Of a stretch of 64,000 bases of DNA, positions 13,028-21,609 are shown piece by piece (position 1 is the stretch's first letter; each line of letters starts with the position of its first letter). The notes under the pieces were generated by a model that made no database searches, was not told the DNA's origin, and saw only the letters and a list, made by a program, of their open reading frames with translations. Location of the stretch: the NCBI RefSeq assembly GCF_004124235.1, contig NZ_CP032487.1:3286001-3350000 (forward strand), in the 5' to 3' direction. Made by a program: the position numbers and the translations under genes. Source of the stretch: Yersinia hibernica. GTDB lineage: Bacteria; Pseudomonadota; Gammaproteobacteria; Enterobacterales; Enterobacteriaceae.

Positions 13028-13918
13028 ATGAAAAAGTTAACTGGCCTGATAGCAGCTCCGCACACCCCTTTTGATGAGCAGGGTGAGGTGAATTATCCCG
13101 TCATCGACCAAATTGCAGAGCATTTGGTGAATGATGGCGTGCAAGGCGTTTATGTTTGCGGCACCACCGGTGAGGGTATTCATTGCTCAGTAGAAGAACG
13201 TAAAAAAATAGCAGAACGCTGGGTAAAAGCGGCACAAGGCCAACTGAGTATTACCTTACATACCGGCGCACTGAGTATTAAAGATGCCGTCGATCTTTCT
13301 CGTCATGCTGAAACACTGGATATCTTCGCGACTTCCGCCATCGGCCCTTGTTTCTTTAAGCCGGGTAATCTTGATGACCTGATTGCTTATTGTCAGGCCA
13401 TCGCGGCCGCGGCACCGTCAAAAGGTTTCTATTACTATCACTCTGGAATGTCCGGCGTGAATTTAGATATGGAACAATTTTTAATTAAAGCTGAATCAAA
13501 AATTCCCAATTTGTCAGGAATTAAATTCAATAATGCGGATTTGTATGAATTCCAGCGCTGCCTGCGAGTAAGCGGCGGGAAATTTGATATCCCATTTGGC
13601 GTAGATGAACATTTACCGGGTGGTCTGGCAGTCGGGGCGATTGGTGCCGTCGGCAGCACTTATAATTATGCAGCGCCTCTGTTCCATAAAATTATTGCTA
13701 ATTTCAATGCCGGCAATATGGCCGCCGTTCAGCGTAGTATGGATCAGGTTATTGCACTTATTCGCGTATTAGTCGAATTTGGTGGGGTGGCCGCCGGAAA
13801 AGCTGCAATGCAATTACATGGGATTGATGCTGGTAATCCGCGCTTACCATTGCGCGCGTTAACCAAAGAACAAAAACAAACGGTCCTGAATAGAATGCGC
13901 GATGCTGTTGCTATTTAG
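13028..13918 (+). CDS. nanA: N-acetylneuraminate lyase NanA
   Basis: The sialic acid aldolase that splits Neu5Ac into ManNAc and pyruvate. GTTGEG carboxylate-binding loop is at residues 45-50, the catalytic tyrosine in FYYYHSGMSG near 136, and the Schiff-base lysine in SGIKFNN at 166. The frame extends 21 codons upstream, but the ATG at 13028 has AAGGA at the proper distance and gives 296 residues, the normal length. An ATG two codons earlier is possible. A perfect palindromic terminator follows. Confidence 0.95.
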   Translation: MKKLTGLIAAPHTPFDEQGEVNYPVIDQIAEHLVNDGVQGVYVCGTTGEGIHCSVEERKKIAERWVKAAQGQLSITLHTGALSIKDAVDLSRHAETLDIFATSAIGPCFFKPGNLDDLIAYCQAIAAAAPSKGFYYYHSGMSGVNLDMEQFLIKAESKIPNLSGIKFNNADLYEFQRCLRVSGGKFDIPFGVDEHLPGGLAVGAIGAVGSTYNYAAPLFHKIIANFNAGNMAAVQRSMDQVIALIRVLVEFGGVAAGKAAMQLHGIDAGNPRLPLRALTKEQKQTVLNRMRDAVAI

Positions 13919-13932
13919 AGCGGGCCAAAAAT

Positions 13933-13954
13933 AAAGGCCGGGTACCCGGCCTTT
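13933..13954. terminator. Bidirectional terminator between nanA and yfeX
   Basis: AAAGGCCGGGT and ACCCGGCCTTT form a perfect 22-base palindrome flanked by A and T runs. The convergent nanA and yfeX stops lie on either side, so it can serve both strands. Confidence 0.85.
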
Positions 13955-13959
13955 CATTA

Positions 13960-14865
13960 TTACAGCGACATTAATTTAGTCAGCGACGGCGCAAAATAAT
14001 AGCTGCCGGTCACCGGTTTGCTAAAACCGAGTAATAAATCATGCTTCCCATCTACCGAGCCAAACATACTCAATAATTGCTGTTCAATATTGTGTAAACG
14101 CGCGCAATAGGCAATGAAATACAAGCCATGTTTGCCACTGGCGGTACCGTAAGGCAAGCTTTGGCGCAGAATTTTCAGCCCCTGACCATTCTCTTTAAGA
14201 TCAACCCGGCTAACATGGGAAGTGTCGGGGCGCTGGTCTGATGCCAACTCTTGGCTGTCATGCTTGGTACGGCCGATAATTTGTTCTTGTTTGTGCTCAG
14301 GAATACGTTGCCACTTTTTCAGGTCGTGCTCATAGCGCTGAACCAAGACATAACTGCCACCAGCATCCTCTTCACCCTCAGCAATGACCGCAACCTCTGG
14401 CCGGCTGTCACCTTGTGGGTTCTCGGTGCCATCAATAAAACCGGTAAAATCACGCTCTTCAACCCAGCGAAAACCATGGGTCTCTTCTTCAACCGCAATA
14501 GCCTCGCCAAACGCGGCAACAGCGGCTTGCGCTAGGGTAAAATTAATATCTTGCCGTAATGACTGAATATGAATCAATAAATCACGCTGGGTGGCGGGGG
14601 CAATCATCGGGGCTTTACCTAAGGCAACAAAAGGTTTTAACTCTTGCGCCCCCTGACCATTGGACAGGTCATGCCAAATATCTGAACCAAAAGCAATAAC
14701 AGCGCCTAAATGCTCATTAGGGTATTTTTGTTGTAATTCTTGTAGCGCCAGACAGAATTTTTTGCACCCCTGGCGAATGGCATCAAATTCGCCTTGCACT
14801 TTTGCCTCCATGAAAATGGCAAAACGGCAATGTTCCAGCAAAATGCCACTCTGAACTTGAGTCAT
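13960..14865 (-). CDS. yfeX: Dye-decolorizing haem peroxidase YfeX
   Basis: A 301-residue cytoplasmic DyP-type peroxidase. The distal GFIDGTENP motif with the catalytic Asp is near residue 145, the proximal haem-ligand histidine is in the TSHVSRVDL region near 215, and [12 protein letters not shown] follows. It is close to E. coli YfeX (299 residues), for which porphyrinogen oxidation and a disputed iron-releasing activity have been reported. Its physiological substrate is not settled. In E. coli it also neighbours yfeY. Confidence 0.93.
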   Translation of the reverse strand: MTQVQSGILLEHCRFAIFMEAKVQGEFDAIRQGCKKFCLALQELQQKYPNEHLGAVIAFGSDIWHDLSNGQGAQELKPFVALGKAPMIAPATQRDLLIHIQSLRQDINFTLAQAAVAAFGEAIAVEEETHGFRWVEERDFTGFIDGTENPQGDSRPEVAVIAEGEEDAGGSYVLVQRYEHDLKKWQRIPEHKQEQIIGRTKHDSQELASDQRPDTSHVSRVDLKENGQGLKILRQSLPYGTASGKHGLYFIAYCARLHNIEQQLLSMFGSVDGKHDLLLGFSKPVTGSYYFAPSLTKLMSL

Positions 14866-14991
14866 TTTTCTTCCTCACTAAAAAACCATACCAATTATGC
14901 CGAATATCATAGCTGAAGCGATTAAAATAACCTTGCGTCAACGCAAAATAAAATTGGGCGGGGTGCCAAGACATTGAGTGAAAGGAGATAA

Positions 14992-15021
14992 TTAAGGCGC
15001 CAAATATAAGTCGCGCCTTAA
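14992..15021. terminator. Hairpin after yfeY
   Basis: TTAAGGCGC and GCGCCTTAA form a 9-bp stem with a 12-base loop between the yfeY stop and the yfeX start. There is no long T run on the minus strand, so termination is likely but not certain. Confidence 0.5.
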
Positions 15022-15049
15022 TAGAGTGGCAATAAGACGATAATAATAT

Positions 15050-15661
15050 TTATTCGCTTTTAGCGCGCCATATAATCTTGCTGACTTTCCAGCTTTGCAA
15101 AGTATCGTCAGATGGCATTAAGCCCTCTGGGCCATGCCAGTCGCCCGCAAATAAATAGCTGACATGCTGACTGTCTGGCGCAGCACATTCTATCTGCTCA
15201 CTATCATCGCCAGTGCCTTTATGACAAACGCCAAAAGCTTTTTTATAGAGCTGGCTAAATGGCGTCCCAACACTCACACCCCATTGGCTCGGAATATCTT
15301 TATCCATAACGTCAATGCGCTCTACCGTGCCTTTTGGCTGACCGGAGATAGTCAATTTAATTTGATTTTCTTTCATTGCCTGGAAGAAAGACACTAACTT
15401 GCCATCATTGGTTGCCATACCGCTGCGCAGCCGATAATCACCTTGCAACCCTTCTTTGATGTCATTCTCACTTAAGGGCGTACTGGCCGTGATACCACCG
15501 ACACCTTTATCCGTAACTTGCATGCGACTGCTGCCGCCAAACCAATTAAGCGGTGACAAACTTGACCAAGAAAAGCCGGACGTGGCTGAACACCCGGCCA
15601 GCAACAAAGGGGCCCCCAGTAATAACAAGCGCGCCCCTGACAACCGTGAGCGAATATTCAT
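15050..15661 (-). CDS. yfeY: YfeY-family lipoprotein
   Basis: A 203-residue lipoprotein. The N-terminal signal ends in a lipobox LLAGC with the lipidated cysteine at residue 24. Position +2 is Ser, so outer-membrane sorting is expected. The body resembles the E. coli RpoE-regulated lipoprotein YfeY, which lies beside yfeX in E. coli too. Its function is unknown. I looked for a sigma-E promoter in the upstream 100 bases and found no convincing GGAACTT box. Confidence 0.8.
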   Translation of the reverse strand: MNIRSRLSGARLLLLGAPLLLAGCSATSGFSWSSLSPLNWFGGSSRMQVTDKGVGGITASTPLSENDIKEGLQGDYRLRSGMATNDGKLVSFFQAMKENQIKLTISGQPKGTVERIDVMDKDIPSQWGVSVGTPFSQLYKKAFGVCHKGTGDDSEQIECAAPDSQHVSYLFAGDWHGPEGLMPSDDTLQSWKVSKIIWRAKSE

Positions 15662-16059
15662 CTAAAGCTCCTTAAAAAACCACTGCATCCAATGAGCTTT
15701 TCTGCAAAGAACCTTTATCTTGCGAAGAACAATGCACAGAAGCAAAAGCATGACAGTTGAAAATGATAACCAGAGATTGGAGTCCAACACGCGGAAAAAG
15801 TGCCATAGCGCTGTAGCCTTTAATTATTCTTTCCCTTAAGCGGCATATCCAAACGAATGCTACCGAAGGGAAAGAAGCCGCCAAGTAGATTGATAAAATA
15901 GACTTTATCCCCATACATACTTAACCAACAGCCATATTCGGATTAGTTGGATATGTTAATAGGTCAATTCTAACGTAGTTTTGGTCTAGTATTGGTTAAC
16001 CAGACTGGCACAGTTTCTGGTTTTAAATGTAATCATTCATTCATTGAAGGAGCAATAAA
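15662..16059. other. Intergenic gap between yfeY and the ygiW-like gene
   Basis: About 400 bases separating two divergent genes. An 80-codon frame on the minus strand (15672-15914) has no recognisable domain and no clear ribosome site, so I do not call it. The right-hand part is AT-rich and should contain the promoter of the ygiW-like gene. Confidence 0.5.
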
Positions 16060-16473
16060 ATGAAGAAGCTGACCTTAGCTGCAACCTTAGTTATGTTATG
16101 CAGCACACCTTTCTTGGCGCAAAGTGCGACAAACACCGCACAAGGTGGTTTTGATGGCCCAGCAACAACACAGACGCAACCTGTAGCACAAGGTGGGTTC
16201 TCCGGCCCGAGCGCCACGAATACGACAGTAGATAAAGTGAAAAGCATGCGCGATGATGCCCGCGTTACTCTGGAGGGGAATATCGTCGAGCGCCTGGGCC
16301 ATGATACTTACACTTTCCGCGATAGCACCGGCACCATCACTGTTGATATCGACAGCAAACGCTGGAAAGGTCAAACCATCACACCACAAGATAAAGTCCA
16401 AATTGAAGGGAAAGTTGATAAAGACTGGAACTCTGTGGAAGTCGATGTGAAAAATATTACTAAGATTAAATAA
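16060..16473 (+). CDS. YgiW/YdeI-family periplasmic OB-fold stress protein
   Basis: A 137-residue exported protein with a clear signal peptide (MKKLTLAATLVMLC..., cut near residue 22) followed by the BOF (bacterial OB-fold) domain: VTLEGNIVERLGHDTYTFRD, then VDIDSKRWKGQ and KVQIEGKVDKDW. Before the domain, the motif AQGGF(D/S)GP occurs twice in a flexible linker. Family members YgiW and YdeI in E. coli and Salmonella help survival under peroxide, cadmium or antimicrobial-peptide stress. The start has AAGGAG six bases upstream. Confidence 0.88.
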   Translation: MKKLTLAATLVMLCSTPFLAQSATNTAQGGFDGPATTQTQPVAQGGFSGPSATNTTVDKVKSMRDDARVTLEGNIVERLGHDTYTFRDSTGTITVDIDSKRWKGQTITPQDKVQIEGKVDKDWNSVEVDVKNITKIK

Positions 16474-16485
16474 TTTTCTTTAACC

Positions 16486-16519
16486 TCGGGTACTGTATTT
16501 GTATCAATGCAGTGCCCGA
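16486..16519 (+). terminator. Probable terminator after the ygiW-like gene
   Basis: TCGGGTACTG and CAGTGCCCGA pair over 10 bases (one G-T wobble) just after the stop codon. The following bases are pyrimidine-rich but lack a strong T run. The remaining gap to 16735 is AT-rich and holds only a presumed promoter. Confidence 0.45.
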
Positions 16520-16735
16520 CATTTACATTCCCTCTTCATTCCCGACCCCACAAATAAAAAACCTCTCAACAATATTGGATGTAAATATATTTAATTAAAC
16601 TACTGTGAAAACATGTTTATTATTTGTTTATTTTAACTGAACTAGAAATTGATTAGATTACAATGTATCAGGCATATCAAGACAAGTCGCCTGTAGTTAT
16701 AAACTATAATCTCAGCCAATAAACCAGGAAAGAAA

Positions 16736-17656
16736 ATGATAAATAATCACCATGCAACAGAGAATTCAGAAGTCAAAGTATTAAATGGGGAGTCAGTAGA
16801 TGACAATTTCGAGATAGACTTAGGAGTGAATAGTTATGTTATTAGAGATTCTGGTGGCATTGACACTTTGACATTTAAAGACACCAAAATAGAAAACTTA
16901 GAATATTCTAATAGAGGTGGCCGTGCCTATATCCGTGATAAAAAAACTCAAAACGTTGTGACATTTGATGATAGCGGTTACGCCGAACGTAAGAGAAATG
17001 TAGATAAAGCCTATGATTCATTTAACTCGACCTATCAAAGTATTGATATGGAAAAGGCTCTGGCAATGGAGTCTGATACCGGTATCACTTTCCGTCGTGA
17101 GCTATTTGAATTCCATAAACTGTACGATTTTTATCAGCAAGGAAGGTTTCCAGCCGCGCTTCTTTCAGAATCTGTTGACCATGTTAATAGTAAACTTGAC
17201 GAAATGATTGGTGTAGCTGACTCACGGAATAACAAAAATAGTTTAACTCTTTACACGACAATAAAAACAGCCTTTAGTGATTACACCACTCAACTGATTG
17301 AGTTAGATACAAATCATGCAACGGTTATTGAAAAAATAAACGTTGATGGTAAGATATATGATATAAAAGATGTGTTAATTTCCCCGGCATTAAATAACCC
17401 CTACACCGAACACCCCGAAAAAACCCCAAAAAATATTTCCGAACTTGCCGATATAACTAATATTAGAATGCTTAAAGATAACATCTCCGACTATACAGAA
17501 AAGGAAGTGGAAAACCTTAATGATGAGATATACTCAGCCGACACCATGATTGAATATATGGCAGAATTCAAAGATCTAGGTCAAGAGCTAGGAATACAAA
17601 GAATGCCTAATTACTATGATTTCAATCCTATGCCCAATATTGTTACAGTCCATTAA
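16736..17656 (+). CDS. Orphan protein with RTX-like N-terminal module
   Basis: I do not recognise this 306-residue gene as a named family. It is visibly more AT-rich than its neighbours and starts with a good site (AGGAAAGAAA before ATG). Residues about 15-80 resemble a single RTX/haemolysin-type tail: short beta strands, DSGGIDTLTFKD and an ending like NVVTFDD. The remaining 220 residues look mainly helical and charged (KAYDSFNSTYQSIDMEKALA; LEYS... replaced by DNISDYTEKEVENLNDE). There is no signal peptide or membrane segment and no secretion gene beside it. RTX modules normally lie at the C-terminus of type I secreted proteins, so an N-terminal one is unusual. Horizontal acquisition is likely; the function is open. 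Confidence 0.7.
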   Translation: MINNHHATENSEVKVLNGESVDDNFEIDLGVNSYVIRDSGGIDTLTFKDTKIENLEYSNRGGRAYIRDKKTQNVVTFDDSGYAERKRNVDKAYDSFNSTYQSIDMEKALAMESDTGITFRRELFEFHKLYDFYQQGRFPAALLSESVDHVNSKLDEMIGVADSRNNKNSLTLYTTIKTAFSDYTTQLIELDTNHATVIEKINVDGKIYDIKDVLISPALNNPYTEHPEKTPKNISELADITNIRMLKDNISDYTEKEVENLNDEIYSADTMIEYMAEFKDLGQELGIQRMPNYYDFNPMPNIVTVH

Positions 17657-17674
17657 TTATACGCCACATTCGAG

Positions 17675-17708
17675 ATAAACTTTCCCTCCGTTTGGAGGGG
17701 AAGTTTAT
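17675..17708. terminator. Long hairpin between the orphan gene and the SDR gene
   Basis: ATAAACTTTCCCTCC and GGAGGGGAAGTTTAT form a 15-bp stem (one G-T pair) around a 4-base loop, between convergent stops. It probably terminates both transcripts. Confidence 0.7.
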
Positions 17709-17735
17709 AGCTACTCCGTGCTCTCTTCTGCCACC

Positions 17736-18542
17736 TCAAGAATGAACGGGGGCGGGATTAACCCATGAAGAGCCTGATAATACGCCGCCATCGATGGTAA
17801 TGGCTTGCCCTGTTAAATAAGTTGAAGCGGCAGAACTTAAAAAGAGTACGGCGCCAATCAAGTCATCTGGATTACCTAATCGCCCTTGCGGAATAAAGTT
17901 CTGGAACCATTTTGAACGATATTCGTCATCCCACAGTGGGCGGGTAAATTCGGTCTTAATAAATCCGGGTTCAATGGCATTAACTTGAATATTATCACCC
18001 ACCCATTCGCGCGCCATTGCCTTGGTTAATTGGCTGACTGCCGCTTTTGATGCGGCGTACACCGAAATGGTATTAAATGCATGTTTCGCACTCAGTGAGC
18101 TGATATTAACAATTTTCCCTCCCCCCTGTTTCGCCATATAAGGTTGGACGGCTTGCGCCAGAAAATAGACACTGCGTAAGTTAATATCAATGATTGCATC
18201 AAAGTCTTCGGCGCTGACATCTTTAATGGGCTTTCGACGATTAACTCCCGCGCTGGTGAGCAAAACATCAATTTGCCCCAATTGCTCATACACGGTATCG
18301 ACTAATTGCCGGCAAGCGGCGACATCACTCAAATCAGCAATTATTGATAAAGCTTTGCCCCCCTCAGCTTCAATGACATCTTGAATTGGTTGGATACGTG
18401 CAATATCAATATCATGTAGCGCCACAGTCGCACCGGCATTGGCCAATGCTTTGCTCAGCACACTGCCAATTGCCCCACCCGCGCCAGAAACCAAAACCAC
18501 TTTGCCCCGTAAAGAAAATAACTTATCAATAATATGACTCAT
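17736..18542 (-). CDS. Short-chain dehydrogenase/reductase (sugar-acid type)
   Basis: A classical SDR of 268 residues from the chosen start. NAD(P)-binding glycine motif SGAGGAIG, the NISS catalytic serine strand and YAASK active site are intact, and IDGGVLSG closes the substrate site. Closest in style to gluconate 5-dehydrogenase / 2-deoxy-D-gluconate 3-dehydrogenase enzymes. The frame opens 14 codons earlier, but MSHIIDKLFSLRGK has GAGGG six bases upstream. As last gene of the sugar operon it probably oxidises or reduces a hydroxyl or keto group of the sugar acid formed by the upstream enzymes; this is inferred from context. Confidence 0.85.
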   Translation of the reverse strand: MSHIIDKLFSLRGKVVLVSGAGGAIGSVLSKALANAGATVALHDIDIARIQPIQDVIEAEGGKALSIIADLSDVAACRQLVDTVYEQLGQIDVLLTSAGVNRRKPIKDVSAEDFDAIIDINLRSVYFLAQAVQPYMAKQGGGKIVNISSLSAKHAFNTISVYAASKAAVSQLTKAMAREWVGDNIQVNAIEPGFIKTEFTRPLWDDEYRSKWFQNFIPQGRLGNPDDLIGAVLFLSSAASTYLTGQAITIDGGVLSGSSWVNPAPVHS

Positions 18543-18572
18543 AAATACCCTCAAATTGTCAGCCGTCGACGC

Positions 18573-18610
18573 GACAGTCAGCATTGAAATAGACAGTCAG
18601 CATTGAGATA
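18573..18610. repeat. 19-base tandem repeat upstream of the SDR gene
   Basis: GACAGTCAGCATTGAAATA is followed directly by GACAGTCAGCATTGAGATA, two copies with a single difference, in the 98-base gap between the sulfurtransferase and SDR genes. Confidence 0.8.
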
Positions 18611-18640
18611 AATGTTAACAACGCCATTTTTGACTAAAAT

Positions 18641-19489
18641 CTAGAGCTCCACTGGCCGCGCAGGGTCGAGAATCCATTCACTCCAGGAACCCACATAATG
18701 TTTGGCATCCCCCAGCCCAGCATGCGCCACTGCCAATAGATTCTGTGCTGCTGTCACCCCCGAACCGCAGTAAAAAATAGTGCGCTCAATCGGAATCTCG
18801 CCCAATAAACGAGTGTAATGCTGGCGTAATTCTTGCGGCGAGCGGAATAGTCCATCGCTGTCTAGCGTATTGGCGCGGTCGGCCAACCTAGCACCCAAAA
18901 TATGCCCACGCACCGGATCATGATATACACCGCCGCCATGAAAACCGGCTTCTGAGCGGGAATCAAACACCGCCCATTGCAGGTTCTGGCGAACACTATC
19001 GACCTGCTCCACGTTGGCCAGGTAATCAGAGCGCTCTTTGGCTATGAATACCGCAGGGGCCGGGGCTGGAACCTCGGTGGAAAGGGGGTGGCCGCCATCA
19101 ATCCATTGCGGCCAGCCGCCATCTAATACCGCCACAGCATCATGTCCCAACCAACGCAACATCCACCATGTCCGTGATGCCGCCATTAGTCCCCCACTGG
19201 CGTCATACACCACGACCTGAGTGTTAGGGCCAATTCCCCACTGGGAAAGCGTTTTTGCAAATACCTCAATTGGCGGCAGTGGTCGCCGGCCGGTCTGCCC
19301 AGGAATAACAGCGCCAGCCAAATCAGTGGCCAGATTGGCGTAGTGAGCGCCGGGAATATGCCCGGCCAGATACTGGTTTTGCCCCCAATTTTCATCATCC
19401 AGTGTGAAGCGCGCATCCAAAATGACCCAATGGCTATCCTGTAGATGCGCAGCCAATTCATTGGCTGAAATTATGGTTTTGTACGTCAT
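18641..19489 (-). CDS. Rhodanese-type sulfurtransferase (SseA-like)
   Basis: A 282-residue protein with two rhodanese domains. The active-site loop CGSGVTA near residue 240 resembles the CG(S/T)GVTA loop of 3-mercaptopyruvate sulfurtransferases. The N-terminal inactive domain shows GHIPGAHYANL, and RTWWMLRWLGHDAVAVLDGG is the inter-domain hallmark. It would move sulfur from thiosulfate or mercaptopyruvate to cyanide or a thiol. The gene begins 32 bases after the aldo/keto reductase gene in the same direction, so it is probably co-transcribed with sugar-catabolic genes, an unexpected partner. Confidence 0.88.
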   Translation of the reverse strand: MTYKTIISANELAAHLQDSHWVILDARFTLDDENWGQNQYLAGHIPGAHYANLATDLAGAVIPGQTGRRPLPPIEVFAKTLSQWGIGPNTQVVVYDASGGLMAASRTWWMLRWLGHDAVAVLDGGWPQWIDGGHPLSTEVPAPAPAVFIAKERSDYLANVEQVDSVRQNLQWAVFDSRSEAGFHGGGVYHDPVRGHILGARLADRANTLDSDGLFRSPQELRQHYTRLLGEIPIERTIFYCGSGVTAAQNLLAVAHAGLGDAKHYVGSWSEWILDPARPVEL

Positions 19490-19521
19490 ATAACCCCCAG
19501 GTAAAAATAATCAGTCTGCAT

Positions 19522-20556
19522 TTAGACCGGCAGGCCGGGTAGTGGAATATGTTCTGCAATTAACCCCTGTTCTCTGACTGAAAGCCAAAACTCTACTGGG
19601 ATAGCATGCTGAAAATTCAATGAATTTTGTGTGACGTCAGTTGGCCGGGATGGGCCATACAGCACACTGGCAACAGCACTGAATGCCAATGGAAACTGCA
19701 AGGCGGCAGCCGCCAGTGGGACCGCAAAATCAGTGGCGACGGCCTGCAGTTTTCTGACTCTATCAGCCACTGAAAGCGGCAATTTGCCGTAGTCATAACG
19801 CGCGTCATCATGGATACCGGTCGCCAAGACCCCGGAGTTAAATACGCCACCAATGACGATGCCAGCCCCCTGCTGCTGCGCCCGTAACAGCTCGTCGGCA
19901 TAGATTTGTTGCTCAAGTAAGGTGTAGCGCGAGGCCACCAGAAACACATCTAATGGATAGCTATCCAAAAAAAGGTTAATCATGCCCGGCTCATTAATGC
20001 CAGCGCCGAATGCAGCAATCTCCCCGGCTGCTTTCAACTCCTCCAGTGCTCTGAAGCCCCCCGATTCCAGCTCTTTTAACTTGGCACGCAAATCTTGTTC
20101 TTGGGGGAAATAGCCCGTATCCAAATCATGGATATATAAAATATCGACTTTATTGATCCCCAGCCGCTGTAGGCTATCTTCATAGGAGCGTAAAATGCCG
20201 TCATAGGTGTAATCGTGAACATGGTCAAAGGCCAGCCCACCTTGCCAGGGCGCGGTTTGAAATGTTTTTCGCGCGCCAGGTGCTATCAGCCGCCGGCCCA
20301 CTTTGGTCGATAGCACATAGTCATCTCGATGTTTTCTATACAGAAATCGCCCAGTTCGGTGCTCCCCTTGACCTCGCCCATACCAAGGTGCGGTGTCATA
20401 TAAGCGGATACCGCTCTCCCATGCGGCCGCCAGTGTCGCCTGCGCATCCTGTTCCGCAATCTCTTCGAACAACTCACCTAATGGGCATGTCCCCACCCCG
20501 ACAGTCGGTATTTGAAACCCAGTTCTCCCCAATGATCGTGTGTTTTCTAACCCCAT
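19522..20556 (-). CDS. Aldo/keto reductase, sugar dehydrogenase type
   Basis: A 344-residue NAD(P)-dependent aldo/keto reductase. The catalytic tetrad is visible: Asp and Tyr in DTAPWYGRGQGEHRTG, Lys in STKVGRR and His in YIHDLDTG. The sequence style (GVGTCPLGEL; GGVFNSGVLATG; YGPSRPTDV) fits the D-threo-aldose/L-fucose dehydrogenase and pyridoxal 4-dehydrogenase group, which oxidise sugars at C1 to lactones. That fits a lactonase gene two places upstream. It lies 18 bases after the Gfo/Idh gene. The exact substrate cannot be told from sequence. Confidence 0.85.
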   Translation of the reverse strand: MGLENTRSLGRTGFQIPTVGVGTCPLGELFEEIAEQDAQATLAAAWESGIRLYDTAPWYGRGQGEHRTGRFLYRKHRDDYVLSTKVGRRLIAPGARKTFQTAPWQGGLAFDHVHDYTYDGILRSYEDSLQRLGINKVDILYIHDLDTGYFPQEQDLRAKLKELESGGFRALEELKAAGEIAAFGAGINEPGMINLFLDSYPLDVFLVASRYTLLEQQIYADELLRAQQQGAGIVIGGVFNSGVLATGIHDDARYDYGKLPLSVADRVRKLQAVATDFAVPLAAAALQFPLAFSAVASVLYGPSRPTDVTQNSLNFQHAIPVEFWLSVREQGLIAEHIPLPGLPV

Positions 20557-20574
20557 GATTTCTCCTCGCCATGC

Positions 20575-21606
20575 TTAATCTCTTGCGGGCTGAACTTGCT
20601 GCGCCGTTGAAGCGGACAAATAGGCCGCCTCGAGCAAACCGTAAGTCAATAAACTGTCCCACCCTGATGTTTCCGGTTCACGATGGTGGCGCAAACACGC
20701 AATAAAATGGCGTTGGGTATGCACCACACTGTCCTGAATCTGTGTCCAGGGCTCGCGCGTCCATAAACGCGCATCATGCTCAATTTTTTCTACTCTGGAT
20801 TGGCCATTGGCGTGGACGGTAAGCACCTGATTGGCACCAATTAATAATGTGCCGGCCGTGCCTTCAATCTCGACCAATGTCTGTGGGAAAAGGTCTGGAT
20901 GCCGTCGCGATGCATAGCTGAAATCAAGCACCGTCGTCGCGCCATTGTCATGTGAGAGCAAGATAGTGGCCGCATCTTCACCGGCAATACCCGCCTTAAC
21001 TTGCTGGGTGCGGCAAAATACCCCATGAGCTTCGCCAAATAAAAACCGTGCCAAATCCAACAAGTGGATCCCGACGTCCATTATCATGAAACGCTTAACT
21101 TTTATTAGGTAGGGTTGGTTGGCATAGACATCAATAGCGGTGCGCCACGAGAGTCGGCCAAAGGTTAATGCCCCCAACTCGCCACTGTCGATAACCTTTC
21201 TGGCAGCTCTGAATACATTCTGAAAACGAAAATCCTCATGCACCATCAGCGGCACATTCGCCGCCTGTGCCATTGCCACCATCCGGCGGCACCCGTCCAA
21301 GTCCGGGGCAAACGGCTTTTGCACAATGACTGGAATATGATGTGATAGCGCGGCTTCCACCAAGGCTTCATGGGTTTCCATCGTGGTGGGAATATCGACA
21401 AAATCGAGCGTTTGCGTCGCGAATAGCGCGTTAACATCCGCAGTGTAATGCGCAATACCAAATGCCTCGGCCGCCGCTTTGGCTTTCTCAATATCCAAAT
21501 CACAGACGGACACAATCTCGACATCGGCAATATCTTGCCAACCGGCCAGGTGGTTCTGGGCAAAAAATCCGCAGCCCACAACGGCCCCTTTTAGTTTTGC
21601 AGTCAT
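20575..21606 (-). CDS. Gfo/Idh/MocA-family oxidoreductase, candidate D-apiose dehydrogenase
   Basis: A 343-residue sugar dehydrogenase. The Rossmann motif GCGFFAQNH is at residues 11-19, the family lysine lies in VQKPFAPD (K97), and the catalytic region MIMDVGIHLLDLARF lies near residue 175. The N-terminal GCGFFA(Q/V)N style and the neighbouring lactonase-like gene are what I recall for ApsD, the D-apiose dehydrogenase that makes apionolactone. Family membership is clear; the D-apiose assignment is inference. It is separated from the lactonase gene by only three bases. Confidence 0.8.
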   Translation of the reverse strand: MTAKLKGAVVGCGFFAQNHLAGWQDIADVEIVSVCDLDIEKAKAAAEAFGIAHYTADVNALFATQTLDFVDIPTTMETHEALVEAALSHHIPVIVQKPFAPDLDGCRRMVAMAQAANVPLMVHEDFRFQNVFRAARKVIDSGELGALTFGRLSWRTAIDVYANQPYLIKVKRFMIMDVGIHLLDLARFLFGEAHGVFCRTQQVKAGIAGEDAATILLSHDNGATTVLDFSYASRRHPDLFPQTLVEIEGTAGTLLIGANQVLTVHANGQSRVEKIEHDARLWTREPWTQIQDSVVHTQRHFIACLRHHREPETSGWDSLLTYGLLEAAYLSASTAQQVQPARD

Positions 21607-21609
21607 AGC

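Noticed and set aside
15662..15760. Sigma-E promoter for yfeY
   Set aside because: yfeY is an RpoE target in E. coli, but no GGAACTT/TCTAA pair with correct spacing was visible on the minus strand.
15672..15914. 80-codon minus-strand frame between yfeY and the ygiW-like gene
   Set aside because: No domain, no convincing ribosome site and odd composition; it lies across the presumed yfeY promoter.
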